NCBI GenBank assembly: GCA_018432565.1
Contig: JAHDSS010000143.1
Span: 1 to 5,206 of the forward strand
From: Kiritimatiellia bacterium
GTDB lineage: Bacteria; Verrucomicrobiota; Kiritimatiellia; CAIQIC01; Lenti-01
Direction of reading: 5' to 3'
DNA: 5,206 nt
Shown here: positions 1 through 5,206 of the stretch, piece after piece
How positions within the stretch are numbered: the first letter of the stretch is position 1
How the letters are laid out: the number at the start of each line of letters is the position of its first letter
The notes under the pieces: generated by a model
What the model was told of the DNA's origin: nothing
Databases searched by the model: none
The model's input: only the letters and a program-made list of their open reading frames with translations
Made by a program: the position numbers and the translations under genes

Positions 1-2
1 AA

Positions 3-296
3 CTCGCCGTCCTCTACACCCTCCTCGGCGACTGGAAAACCGCCCACGAGTGCTACACCCGCTCCGAGGAACTGGCCCCCTACCGCTATGAACGCTATCT
101 CAAGTGGGCCGAAGCCATGTTCCGCCTGCGCCAGTACCGCCGCGCCAAAATCCAGATGAACCGCTACCAAACCTACATGCCCGACGATCCCGAAGCCCTG
201 GCGCTTCAGGAACAGATCGACGCCAAGATGCCTTCGCAGCCGGCCGCCGCCGAACCCGACGACGACCAACCCTCCCGACGCTTCCCCTGGGAATAA
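3..296 (+). CDS. TPR-repeat protein, C-terminal end (partial)
   Basis: This is the 3' end of a gene that begins before the window: 97 codons open from base 3 to a TAA at 294-296. The visible protein is helical and fits tetratricopeptide repeats. About residues 1-26 form one unit, with the LGDW turn, a spaced Ala and Tyr, and a closing LAP. About residues 27-61 form a second unit, with a Tyr-Arg-Arg-Ala core and the closing PDD. A third helix starts at PEALAL (about residue 62). The tail after about residue 77 is acidic and proline-rich and ends FPWE. TPR units are protein-binding scaffolds, so the partner and role cannot be told from this piece. The codons end mostly in G or C, like the right-hand genes and more than the kinase. 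No terminator with a T-run follows. The repeat assignment is fairly safe; any specific function would be a guess. Confidence 0.75.
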   Translation, partial: LAVLYTLLGDWKTAHECYTRSEELAPYRYERYLKWAEAMFRLRQYRRAKIQMNRYQTYMPDDPEALALQEQIDAKMPSQPAAAEPDDDQPSRRFPWE

Positions 297-536
297 CCCC
301 CGTCCCGGCGCCTCCCGCCCGCGGCGCGGCGCGGCCAGTCCGATCCGCTCAGCCTGCTTCCCCGCCCCCGTCCGGCACCGGCGAATGATCCAAGGCCACA
401 AGGTCGCCTTCCGATCGGACCGCACACCTTCTCTCGTAGTGGTCGATGAATGATTCAGAGGGCAAGGCATCTGCCCTGACTTGCCGAAACCCTACATACA
501 CTGAAATCTGTCCGCTTCTACACGGCTGCCGACTGC

Positions 537-560
537 TGGTCCGCATGCCGGTCCGCATGC
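537..560. repeat. Tandem 12-bp repeat, two copies
   Basis: TGGTCCGCATGC (537-548) is followed directly by CGGTCCGCATGC (549-560), an 11 of 12 match. Each unit ends in the palindrome GCATGC. The repeat lies about 175 bp upstream of the kinase start. It could be a pair of protein-binding sites or a slippage product; nothing else in the sequence decides between these. Confidence 0.6.
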
Positions 561-653
561 AGGTCGATTCCGCAGTTGTATTCCGTCGTGGTCGTGTAAT
601 ACTTCACGTGTGCCTCTCTTCTTTGAGTGTGTTGATTCATTGGGACCCGCGCC

Positions 654-668
654 AGCGGTGAGACCGCT
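654..668 (+). other. Short hairpin upstream of the kinase RBS
   Basis: AGCGGT (654-659) and ACCGCT (663-668) form a perfect 6-bp stem around a GAG loop. It ends 15 bases before the first GAGGAGA. There is no T-run, so it is not an intrinsic terminator. It may shape the 5' end of the kinase message; the role is unknown. Confidence 0.4.
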
Positions 669-718
669 ACATGATGCGCCTTTGAGGAGAGGCCTTGCCT
701 TACCTACAAAGGGGCTTT

Positions 719-725
719 GAGGAGA
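719..725 (+). promoter_or_regulatory. Ribosome-binding site that sets the kinase start
   Basis: GAGGAGA matches the 16S anti-Shine-Dalgarno and lies 8 bases before the ATG at 734. The same 11-mer CTTTGAGGAGA also occurs at 680-690, where it would serve an in-frame TTG at 695 only 4 bases away. ATG with optimal spacing is preferred, so I choose 734. The TTG start would add 13 residues. Confidence 0.65.
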
Positions 726-733
726 TTCAATCG

Positions 734-1630
734 ATGAACGGTCAGGGGAAATCGATGGTCGGTGGCACTCAACCCGCGCTTCCACGGGCCAGCGCGTGCG
801 GAACCGCTCCCCTTCCGGCCATGCCCATGTGTCCCATATTATTACCCATCGATGGCTATGAAATGGCAGGCGTACTCGGCGCAGGCAGCATGGGTATCGT
901 GTATAATGCCTGGCAAATTACGCCTCGGCGACACGTCGCCCTGAAAGTACTTACGTTTGGGCCGCTTTCTCCCACCCTGGTCCGGCGCTTCGATCAAGAG
1001 GTGGAAATCCTCGGCCGGCTTGAACACCCTTGCATTACGCGCTTGTATGCGGCGGGAACGATCGAGGCCGGCAATCGGAAAACCCCCTATTTCGCCATGG
1101 AGTTCGTCCAAGGACGATCTCTGGTCGAATATGCCCGCGCCCATGACCTGTCCATCCGGGAACGCATGGCCCTGCTTCACCAACTGGCGGACGGCATCCA
1201 CTATGCCCACCGTCAGGGCATCATCCACCGGGACCTCAAGCCCGCCAATATTCTTGTGGACAATCACGGGCAGCCCAAGATTCTGGATTTCGGGGTGGCC
1301 CGGTTCGAGCAGGCAGGAAACCATATCACCTGTTCGTTCGATGGCTGCAAGGGATTGGTCGGCACCCTTTCCTACATGTCGCCGGAACAATCCCAGGGAT
1401 TCCCCGACGGCATCGACGCCCGCACCGACCTCTATTCGCTCGGCATCATCGCCTATGAACTGTTGACGGACCGCCTGCCGTATACGCTCGATGGGAAATC
1501 ATGGGTGGCCGCCATCCGGGGATCGTGCCGGCCGCCGGAGAACTGGCGGCCGGCTGCCCCTTTGCCCGGCAAACCCTGGCCGCGACCTGTGCCCTCGCGG
1601 ATCACCTCTTCGGCCCCGGCTTGTCGCTGA
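734..1630 (+). CDS. Ser/Thr protein kinase (Hanks type), C-lobe truncated
   Basis: The protein has 298 residues and is predicted to phosphorylate Ser/Thr on protein substrates using ATP. Residues 1-40 are a low-complexity lead-in. The kinase domain then shows the Gly-rich loop GAGSMG (49-54), the VALK lysine K71, a helix-C glutamate E89, HRDLKPAN (165-172, catalytic D167), DFG (185-187), SPE (216-218) and the helix-F aspartate D232. All catalytic residues are present. After ELLTDRLPY (242-250) and a few more residues, the expected helices G to I, including the conserved late arginine, are missing. From about 260 the frame reads Pro/Trp/Arg-rich sequence that looks out of frame, to a TGA. There is no membrane segment or sensor domain, so it would be cytoplasmic as it stands. 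The style is that of planctomycete-like kinases. It overlaps the next plus-strand frame by 130 bp. Truncation by rearrangement, a frameshift or an assembly error are all possible; without helices G to I it is probably unstable or inactive. Confidence 0.85.
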   Translation: MNGQGKSMVGGTQPALPRASACGTAPLPAMPMCPILLPIDGYEMAGVLGAGSMGIVYNAWQITPRRHVALKVLTFGPLSPTLVRRFDQEVEILGRLEHPCITRLYAAGTIEAGNRKTPYFAMEFVQGRSLVEYARAHDLSIRERMALLHQLADGIHYAHRQGIIHRDLKPANILVDNHGQPKILDFGVARFEQAGNHITCSFDGCKGLVGTLSYMSPEQSQGFPDGIDARTDLYSLGIIAYELLTDRLPYTLDGKSWVAAIRGSCRPPENWRPAAPLPGKPWPRPVPSRITSSAPACR

Positions 1631-1878
1631 CGCCTCTCCCGGATCCGGGAGCCGCTCCGGCGGTCTTTTTTCATGCCGCGGACGGTTCATGCCCTGTCGG
1701 CCGCGCACTGCCCGGCTTCCACGGCGCCTTCATGACCCGCCGTGAAACGGCAATTTATCATCTCCGCCGCGCTTTCATTCCCGGCGACAACGATTTCCGG
1801 GCTCTCTCCCTGCCGTCTGCGCTGCGCGGGCTGTACTGGCTGAGCCGTCCGGTTCGAATCGCGCTGGCGCGGACCTGA
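1501..1878 (+). CDS. Unrecognised GC-rich ORF overlapping the kinase end
   Basis: I do not recognise this protein. The frame is open from 1459. The first ATG is at 1501 (125 residues) and a GTG lies at 1525; neither has a good ribosome-binding site, so the true 5' end may be missing. Codons end mainly in G or C, the amino-acid mix is normal (not Arg/Pro-dominated), and GC is 72% in 1681-1740 against 58% in the kinase sample 1201-1260, so I judge it coding. Visible pieces are a helix (about residues 27-37), a strand-like AVFF (55-58), and a tail with basic and aromatic residues ending RIALART. There is no kinase C-lobe signature, so it is not simply the lost end of the kinase in another frame. 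It ends six bases before the convergent sulfatase-like gene. It could be the 3' remnant of a gene whose front was replaced by the kinase segment. Confidence 0.4.
   Translation: MGGRHPGIVPAAGELAAGCPFARQTLAATCALADHLFGPGLSLTPLPDPGAAPAVFFHAADGSCPVGRALPGFHGAFMTRRETAIYHLRRAFIPGDNDFRALSLPSALRGLYWLSRPVRIALART
1527..1554. repeat. Perfect 10-bp GC inverted repeat at the kinase break
   Basis: GCCGGCCGCC (1527-1536) and GGCGGCCGGC (1545-1554) are perfect reverse complements around the 8-base loop GGAGAACT. All ten pairs are G-C, giving a very stable hairpin. There is no T-run after it, so it is not a standard terminator. It sits where kinase homology ends and composition changes. Confidence 0.8.
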
Positions 1879-1884
1879 CGGCGG

Positions 1885-3444
1885 CTACCGCCAGCCTTTC
1901 CGCGGCACGACCGGCCAGTCGGCCAGAGGACGGCCGTCCGCCGCCGTCCGCAACAGGCCTTCGGCGTCCAGCAGATAGGCGTCATCGGCGGCGGCGGTTT
2001 GACGCAGGGCCTCGCCCCCGCCCAGGCGAAGGAATACGAACCGCATCACGTTGGCCAGGCTTTGCCAGGGATACGGCTCCGGAGACGGATCGGTCCCCCA
2101 GCGAATGGCCAGCAGAACGTCGTGGCAATCCCGCACGAGGCGGTCGGCGGGAATCCCGTCCTCCCGCTTCGTCGCCGCAAAACCGCGGTCGCGGCACTGG
2201 TAGCTCTAGGCGCCGTGATCGCCGGCCAGCACGATGATGCCTTGCGGGTCGCGCTCCGCGATCTGGCGGCAGAGCGCTTCGATTTTCCGGTTTTCCCGGA
2301 TCACGGTTTCCACGTACTGCGCGACAAACGCCTCCCGCCCGGTCCGGTAGTCGTAGCCGCGGGCCGAATGCTCCGCCCCCAGCTTGGCGAAAAAGAAGGC
2401 CGGGCGGTCCAGCGGCCAGCCGGCCAGGGCATCCGCCACGCGACGCGGGTACTCCGGCACCAGGGTGTCCGGCTCGCGGCCGATGAAACGCGCGAGACTG
2501 ACCTTCAGCGGGGCAAACCGCCAGGACCGGTCCAGCAGCGAGTGATCCACCAGGCCCGCGCCGGGACGATAGTAATAGTCCGACGGCAGCAGATAGACGA
2601 TGTCATAGCCGCTGCGCTTCAGAATCCGAAGCACGGGATTGTAGTAGGTGCCGCTGCCCGAGATGAACCCGCGGGCATAGAGGGAATCGTGGTTACCGAA
2701 GGCCCCCGCCGCGTAATGATGTCCCATCTGGAAAAACGACTGGAGGCTGGTCATCGTGAACGAGTAGTTCGAAAGCGCATGCGGCACGACGACAAACCCC
2801 GTCCGCTCCAGAAACGCCCGGAAGTCCGCGTTGTCGAACCCGTACAGCTCCCGCATCGCATCGAACCCGTGGTAGGACTCCAGGCAGAGAAAATAGATAT
2901 TCGGCGTGCGCGCCAGCTTCACCTGCTCGTAGAGTCCGATTTCCCGGGCCGAAAGCAGATCGTCTCCGCGCCGGGCGGAGGACGCCACGGCCCATCCCGC
3001 CTGGCCGGCCCGAAAGGCCAGCAGCGCCAGCAGCAGCAGGCTGGTTTTCCGCGCGCCGAGCCGCGACGCCACGGCCCAGTACAGAACGAAAAGCGCCAGG
3101 ACCGCCCCCAGCGCGGCCGGCCGCGGCCAACCAAAGACCTGGCGCAGTTCCGTCAGGTTGGCGTCGCAGAGAAACGCGGCGAACACCAGCGCGGCGGCCC
3201 CCGCGAAAACCGCGCCGGCCCGGCGGCGCAGGGCCGGACACCGCCGCCCCAGCACCGCGATAGAAAGCGCGCAGAGCCCATAGACGACCGTCGTCCCGCC
3301 CAGCACGGCCGCGAAGGACCCCGCCAGCTGACCCGGCGCGAAAAGCTGGAAATTGCGCAGCATGTCCGCCGCAAACGGCACCAGGCCCGCCAGAACGATC
3401 AGGCTCCAGCGCCAGCGGCCGTCGGTTGCCGGATCAGGAGGCAT
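1885..3444 (-). pseudogene. Sulfatase / LTA-synthase-like membrane protein, split by TAG
   Basis: This is a member of the alkaline-phosphatase/sulfatase superfamily with an N-terminal membrane region, like LtaS and OpgB relatives, which transfer or hydrolyse phospho- or sulfo-groups outside the cytoplasmic membrane. From ATG 3444, about five hydrophobic segments (near 13-28, 45-66, 78-93, 110-127, 135-150) precede the outer domain. The domain opens with PNIYFLCLES (181-190, metal ligand E189). SNYSFTMTSL (225-234) should carry the Thr nucleophile, probably T230. AEHS (357-360) and AGDHG (407-411) supply further metal-site residues. A TAG at 2208-2206 follows A412 directly. The same frame then runs 107 more codons to a TAG at 1885 and still looks like this family: a DVLLAIRW strand and a SLANVMRFVF helix occur where such proteins end. 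The intact length would be about 519 residues. The start overlaps the upstream ORF by 11 bp, suggesting coupled translation. The substrate is unknown; LTA synthesis itself is not implied. Nonsense mutation, sequence error or readthrough could explain the stop. Confidence 0.8.
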
Positions 3445-3703
3445 TGGACATTTCCGCCACCCGTTCGACGAGCGGGAGCGGACATTCGTTTCCGGCGAAA
3501 TGCGCCGCTCCAAAAAATCGATGCCCCTTTCGATGTCGCCCGCCTTCGCGAGCACTTCCTGCGCCAGGCCTGCCCATTTGCGCGTCGCAGCAGGCACCCC
3601 CGCCGCGCAGCGCGGCGAGCCATTTCCCGGCACCGGCCCCTTCGTTCCCCATCAACTCCAATACGCGGTTTTTCAACTCGTCGTGACCGACAGCCTCGCT
3701 CAT
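3434..3703 (-). CDS. Small protein upstream of the sulfatase-like gene, apparently frame-shifted
   Basis: I do not recognise this protein. ATG 3703 has a good ribosome-binding site (AGGAAAG, 7 bases upstream), and the frame is open for 89 codons to a TGA at 3436-3434. Residues 1-34 look coding: a charged helix around HDELKNRVLELM, then KWLAALRG. The middle of this frame turns Gly/Arg/Cys-rich. Over the same bases the next frame gives a clean amphipathic helix (AQEVLAKAGDIERGIDFLER) with better G/C third positions. The last residues, PLPLVERVAEMSNAS, look right again in the first frame. This pattern suggests two compensating frameshifts, the first near the C5 run at 3597-3601 and the second between about 3485 and 3516, perhaps at the A6 run. 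The product would be a small helical cytoplasmic protein of about 90 residues. It overlaps the sulfatase-like start by 11 bp, so the two form an operon. Confidence 0.5.
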   Translation of the reverse strand: MSEAVGHDELKNRVLELMGNEGAGAGKWLAALRGGGACCDAQMGRPGAGSAREGGRHRKGHRFFGAAHFAGNECPLPLVERVAEMSNAS

Positions 3704-3762
3704 GTGACGACTTTCCTGACAGAATGCGCGGGCAGAAAACCAAATCGGCCGCCCGATTGCAA

Positions 3763-3792
3763 GCCGCGCGACAGCCGCGCGAACATTCGCGC
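3763..3792. repeat. Tandem boxes plus a palindrome upstream of the minus-strand operon
   Basis: GCCGCGCGA occurs at 3763-3771 and again at 3774-3782, 11 bp apart, which is about one helical turn. The second copy runs into a perfect inverted repeat, GCGCGAA (3777-3783), CA, TTCGCGC (3786-3792). The cluster is 60-90 bp upstream of the small ORF start at 3703, on its promoter side, so an operator is plausible. It does not match the CGAAC-N4-GTTCG LexA box. Confidence 0.5.
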
Positions 3793-3882
3793 CTAAATTC
3801 GAAGCCTCAAAAACATTTTTGGGAGCGCTGGCGAATGCGTGTCTTCCCGGCGAATGGACTACGAGGTTGTTCTGGCCCGGAT

Positions 3883-3967
3883 CCTCGGATGGTGGAATGG
3901 CAGACACGCATGTTTTAGGGGCAGTTGGGGCAACCCGTGGGGGTTCGCCCCCCCCCCCCGAGCACCA
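3883..3967 (+). tRNA. tRNA-Leu(UAG), degenerate, possibly a pseudo-tRNA
   Basis: This 85-base stretch aligns with a class II leucine tRNA. It has a 5' acceptor strand CCTCGGA (3883-3889), a D arm GTGGAATGGCAGACAC (3892-3907), anticodon TAG (3916-3918) in the loop TTTAGGG, a long variable arm with GGGG-CAA-CCC (3927-3936), a TTCG T-loop start (3944-3947) and an encoded ACCA (3964-3967). Damage is visible: acceptor pairs 1:72 (C-C) and 7:66 (A-C) fail; the two outer anticodon-stem pairs fail (C-T and A-G); the T-loop lacks the conserved A58, being absorbed in a run of 12 C (3948-3959); and there is one extra base before the acceptor 3' strand. It would decode CUA/CUG if functional. It lies 15 bases from the 3' end of the opposite-strand transferase gene. 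It may be a decayed copy, such as those left by element integration, or an error around the C run. Confidence 0.65.
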
Positions 3968-3982
3968 TTTTCGCGGCGTTTT

Positions 3983-5206
3983 CTATGTGACGGGCTCGCG
4001 GACGACGTGCCAGCGTTCCACGGCTACGCCCTTGCCGGCGGCTTTTTCCTTCAGCCGGGCCAGACGTTCCGGGACCAAGGAGCAGGCGATGATGATGTCC
4101 TCCACGCTTTGCCGCTCGATGGCCCGGCAGAGGTAATCGAACCCGCCCAAGATCCGGTAGCCGTGCATAATGCGGCCCCACGCCGCCGGATTGTCGTCGA
4201 TCAGGCCCTTGAGATGGAAGCGATCCTGCCCGCTGTCCATTTTGGAAAAGGTCATCTCGCGCAGCAGCAGCGTCGCTTTGTAGCCGGCGCCGTAGACGAG
4301 AGCCCGGCGAAGGCCGGCCCGGGAATGGCGGCGACGGTTCCAGCCCGCCAAGTCCATAGCCAGCCGGGGCAACGTCCGGATCCCGACCACCATCCCGCCG
4401 TTGAAAAACAGCAACAAAATGGCAAATAGGACGGCCGGATAGAGCGGCCAACCCCGAAACAAGACCAGCACGCCCACCCCGGCCAGGCAGCCCGCCGCCA
4501 CGCAAACGTACAGCGCGGCATATTCGGAAACGCGGGCCCGGCTCCACAAGCGGCGGTAGGCCCCGCCCGCAAACAGAAACAACAACGGGAAGGTGATCAA
4601 GATCGGCGTGCTGAACAGCCACCCCACCCGCAACGGCACCTCCATCGGCAAAATCGGACGGGCCAGGATAAAGGCCAAGCCGGATCCAATCGCCAGCGCC
4701 ACGCAATCGAAAACCGGATAAAACACGGTGCCGAAGGCGTTTGACACCGGCAAATGCATTCCCGCCACGATGGCATCCCCGCTCAACCCCAGTTCGACCG
4801 TCGCCAGATAGTTGCCCAGCAGATAGGCCAGAATGATCAGGCTTAGAAACGCCAACCCCACGTTCCAGGAGTGGCGCACAACGACCAGCAAGCCAAGCGC
4901 AATCAGCAAACCGCTGATTCCAAACAGAATCAACGAAACTTTGCGCGGAGAATGGCCGCGGTTCGCCAACCGATGGTGCAGATGCTCCAAATCGCCGCCC
5001 ATCACGCTCGACGGGATGCTTCCCGACGCCCCCCCCCTCGCTTTCGCCAAAAAAGCCTTCAAAATCCGGCGCCAAATAGCCAAGCCCGAATCCAGCAGCG
5101 GCACGCCGACCAGCAGCAATGGGAAGGCCAACGAAGCCACCGTCATCGTCTTCGTGGCCGACTCCAGCGCCACGGTGGCGAAGAAGGCCCCGAGCAGCAT
5201 GCTGCC
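3983..5206 (-). CDS. Polyprenyl-phosphate sugar-1-P transferase (WecA-like) fused to a FlaA1/WbpM-type N-terminal module, 5' partial
   Basis: The gene enters from the right edge and ends at TAG 3985-3983; 407 codons are visible. The first residues (GSMLLGAFF) match the conserved GS-x-LG stretch before the late helices of WecA/TagO/MraY-type enzymes, which move a sugar-1-phosphate from a UDP-sugar to undecaprenyl phosphate at the membrane. Counting from the first visible Met (5200), PLLDSG (34-39), WRR (43-45) and the His motif HLHHRL (73-78) follow. Membrane helices come next (about 88-107, 113-133). From about 190 the sequence switches to the FlaA1/WbpM/CapD N-terminal pattern: membrane helices (196-213, 228-248, 255-273) with YRRLW between the first two, then a Rossmann nucleotide or CoA-binding domain with VYGAGYKA (302-309), GLIDDNPAAWG (332-342) and EDIIIACS (367-374). 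The C-terminal SDR dehydratase domain is absent. A fused initiator and sensor, or partner, for surface polysaccharide synthesis is inferred. A 9-C run at 5029-5037 lies inside the coding frame without breaking it. Confidence 0.85.
   Translation of the reverse strand, partial: GSMLLGAFFATVALESATKTMTVASLAFPLLLVGVPLLDSGLAIWRRILKAFLAKARGGASGSIPSSVMGGDLEHLHHRLANRGHSPRKVSLILFGISGLLIALGLLVVVRHSWNVGLAFLSLIILAYLLGNYLATVELGLSGDAIVAGMHLPVSNAFGTVFYPVFDCVALAIGSGLAFILARPILPMEVPLRVGWLFSTPILITFPLLFLFAGGAYRRLWSRARVSEYAALYVCVAAGCLAGVGVLVLFRGWPLYPAVLFAILLLFFNGGMVVGIRTLPRLAMDLAGWNRRRHSRAGLRRALVYGAGYKATLLLREMTFSKMDSGQDRFHLKGLIDDNPAAWGRIMHGYRILGGFDYLCRAIERQSVEDIIIACSLVPERLARLKEKAAGKGVAVERWHVVREPVT

Larger units (their letters stand above)
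297..733. other. Intergenic leader, no convincing gene
   Basis: These 437 bases between the TPR gene and the kinase hold no frame that looks coding. The short frames here have no recognisable domain, and their composition is that of random translation. GC falls to 58% in 541-600 and 55% in 601-660 (counted by hand), against about 70% further right. The stretch contains two mutually exclusive short hairpins (459-485), a 12-bp tandem repeat (537-560), a CACGTG palindrome (606-611), a 6-bp hairpin (654-668) and a repeated ribosome-binding site (680-725). The kinase promoter should lie here. The best -10-like string is TAATAC at 597-602, but the nearest -35-like string (TTGTAT, 576-581) is only 15 bp away, so I do not call a promoter. 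Confidence 0.6.

Noticed and set aside
446..661. A 71-codon plus-strand frame in the leader
   Set aside because: It has no ribosome-binding site, no codon bias and no recognisable sequence, and it includes the tandem repeat.
842..1390. A 182-codon minus-strand frame opposite the kinase
   Set aside because: The kinase motifs on the plus strand are unambiguous, and this frame has no recognisable feature.
1861..1905. A shared terminator between the convergent genes
   Set aside because: Only a 5-bp GGCGG-CTA-CCGCC stem is present, with no T-run on either strand.
1999..3918. A 639-codon open frame on the plus strand
   Set aside because: It lies antisense to the sulfatase-like gene, is dominated by Arg, Pro, Gln and His, and shows no domain. 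It is a mirror of the high-GC coding bias of the opposite strand.
2206..3918. A link between the tRNA with anticodon UAG and the in-frame UAG stop
   Set aside because: Anticodon UAG reads CUA/CUG leucine codons. Suppressing a UAG codon needs anticodon CUA.
1885..3985. Reassignment of TAG as a sense codon in this genome
   Set aside because: The transferase gene (3983) and the sulfatase-like frame (1885) both end at TAG where the protein should end, and reading on gives nothing family-like.
3915..5075. A 386-codon minus-strand frame over the transferase gene
   Set aside because: It is a shifted reading of the same strand, rich in Gly and Arg, without the membrane and motif pattern of the true frame.
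1..5206. CRISPR array, insertion sequence or transposase
   Set aside because: I saw no regularly spaced repeats, terminal inverted repeats or transposase motifs on either strand.

Overview
The window is bacterial DNA, mostly GC-rich (about 70% in the stretches I counted by hand), with strong third-position GC bias in the genes. The serine/threonine kinase resembles those abundant in the Planctomycetes-Verrucomicrobia-Kiritimatiellota group. I read this as a weak pointer to that group, not an identification, and nothing here names a species.

Layout from left to right. (1) The 3' end of a TPR-repeat protein, plus strand, stops at 296. (2) A leader of about 440 bp without a convincing gene follows. 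It is lower in GC (55-58% in two 60-bp samples) and holds short repeats, hairpins and a duplicated ribosome-binding site. (3) A eukaryotic-type Ser/Thr kinase begins at 734 with all catalytic motifs. Its homology stops near 1505, and the frame runs on through unrelated residues to 1630. (4) An overlapping plus-strand frame (1501-1878) in a much GC-richer stretch looks coding but is unrecognised. (5) Six bases further on, convergent, lies the end of a minus-strand membrane protein of the sulfatase / LTA-synthase-like superfamily (3444 down to 1885). It is split by an in-frame TAG directly after its GDHG metal-binding motif. (6) Its start overlaps by 11 bp a small minus-strand ORF (3703-3434) that seems to change frame twice. 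(7) A spacer with operator-like repeats follows, then a degenerate plus-strand tRNA-Leu(UAG) at 3883-3967. (8) The rest (3983 to the right edge) is the 5'-truncated minus-strand gene of a polyprenyl-phosphate sugar-1-phosphate transferase (WecA/TagO type) fused to the membrane and Rossmann part of a FlaA1/WbpM/CapD-type protein.

The right part fits an envelope or exopolysaccharide region. The transferase would load a sugar-phosphate onto the lipid carrier, and the sulfatase-like protein could modify a surface polymer or lipid outside the membrane. The kinase has its own leader and composition and shows no clear functional tie to them.

The main oddity is clustered damage. The kinase lacks its C-terminal subdomains, the sulfatase-like gene has an internal amber codon, the small ORF looks frame-shifted and the tRNA has lost key pairs. 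Either this is a decaying or rearranged segment, or the assembly is poor. I found no CRISPR array, no insertion sequence, and no system that I can defend as new.
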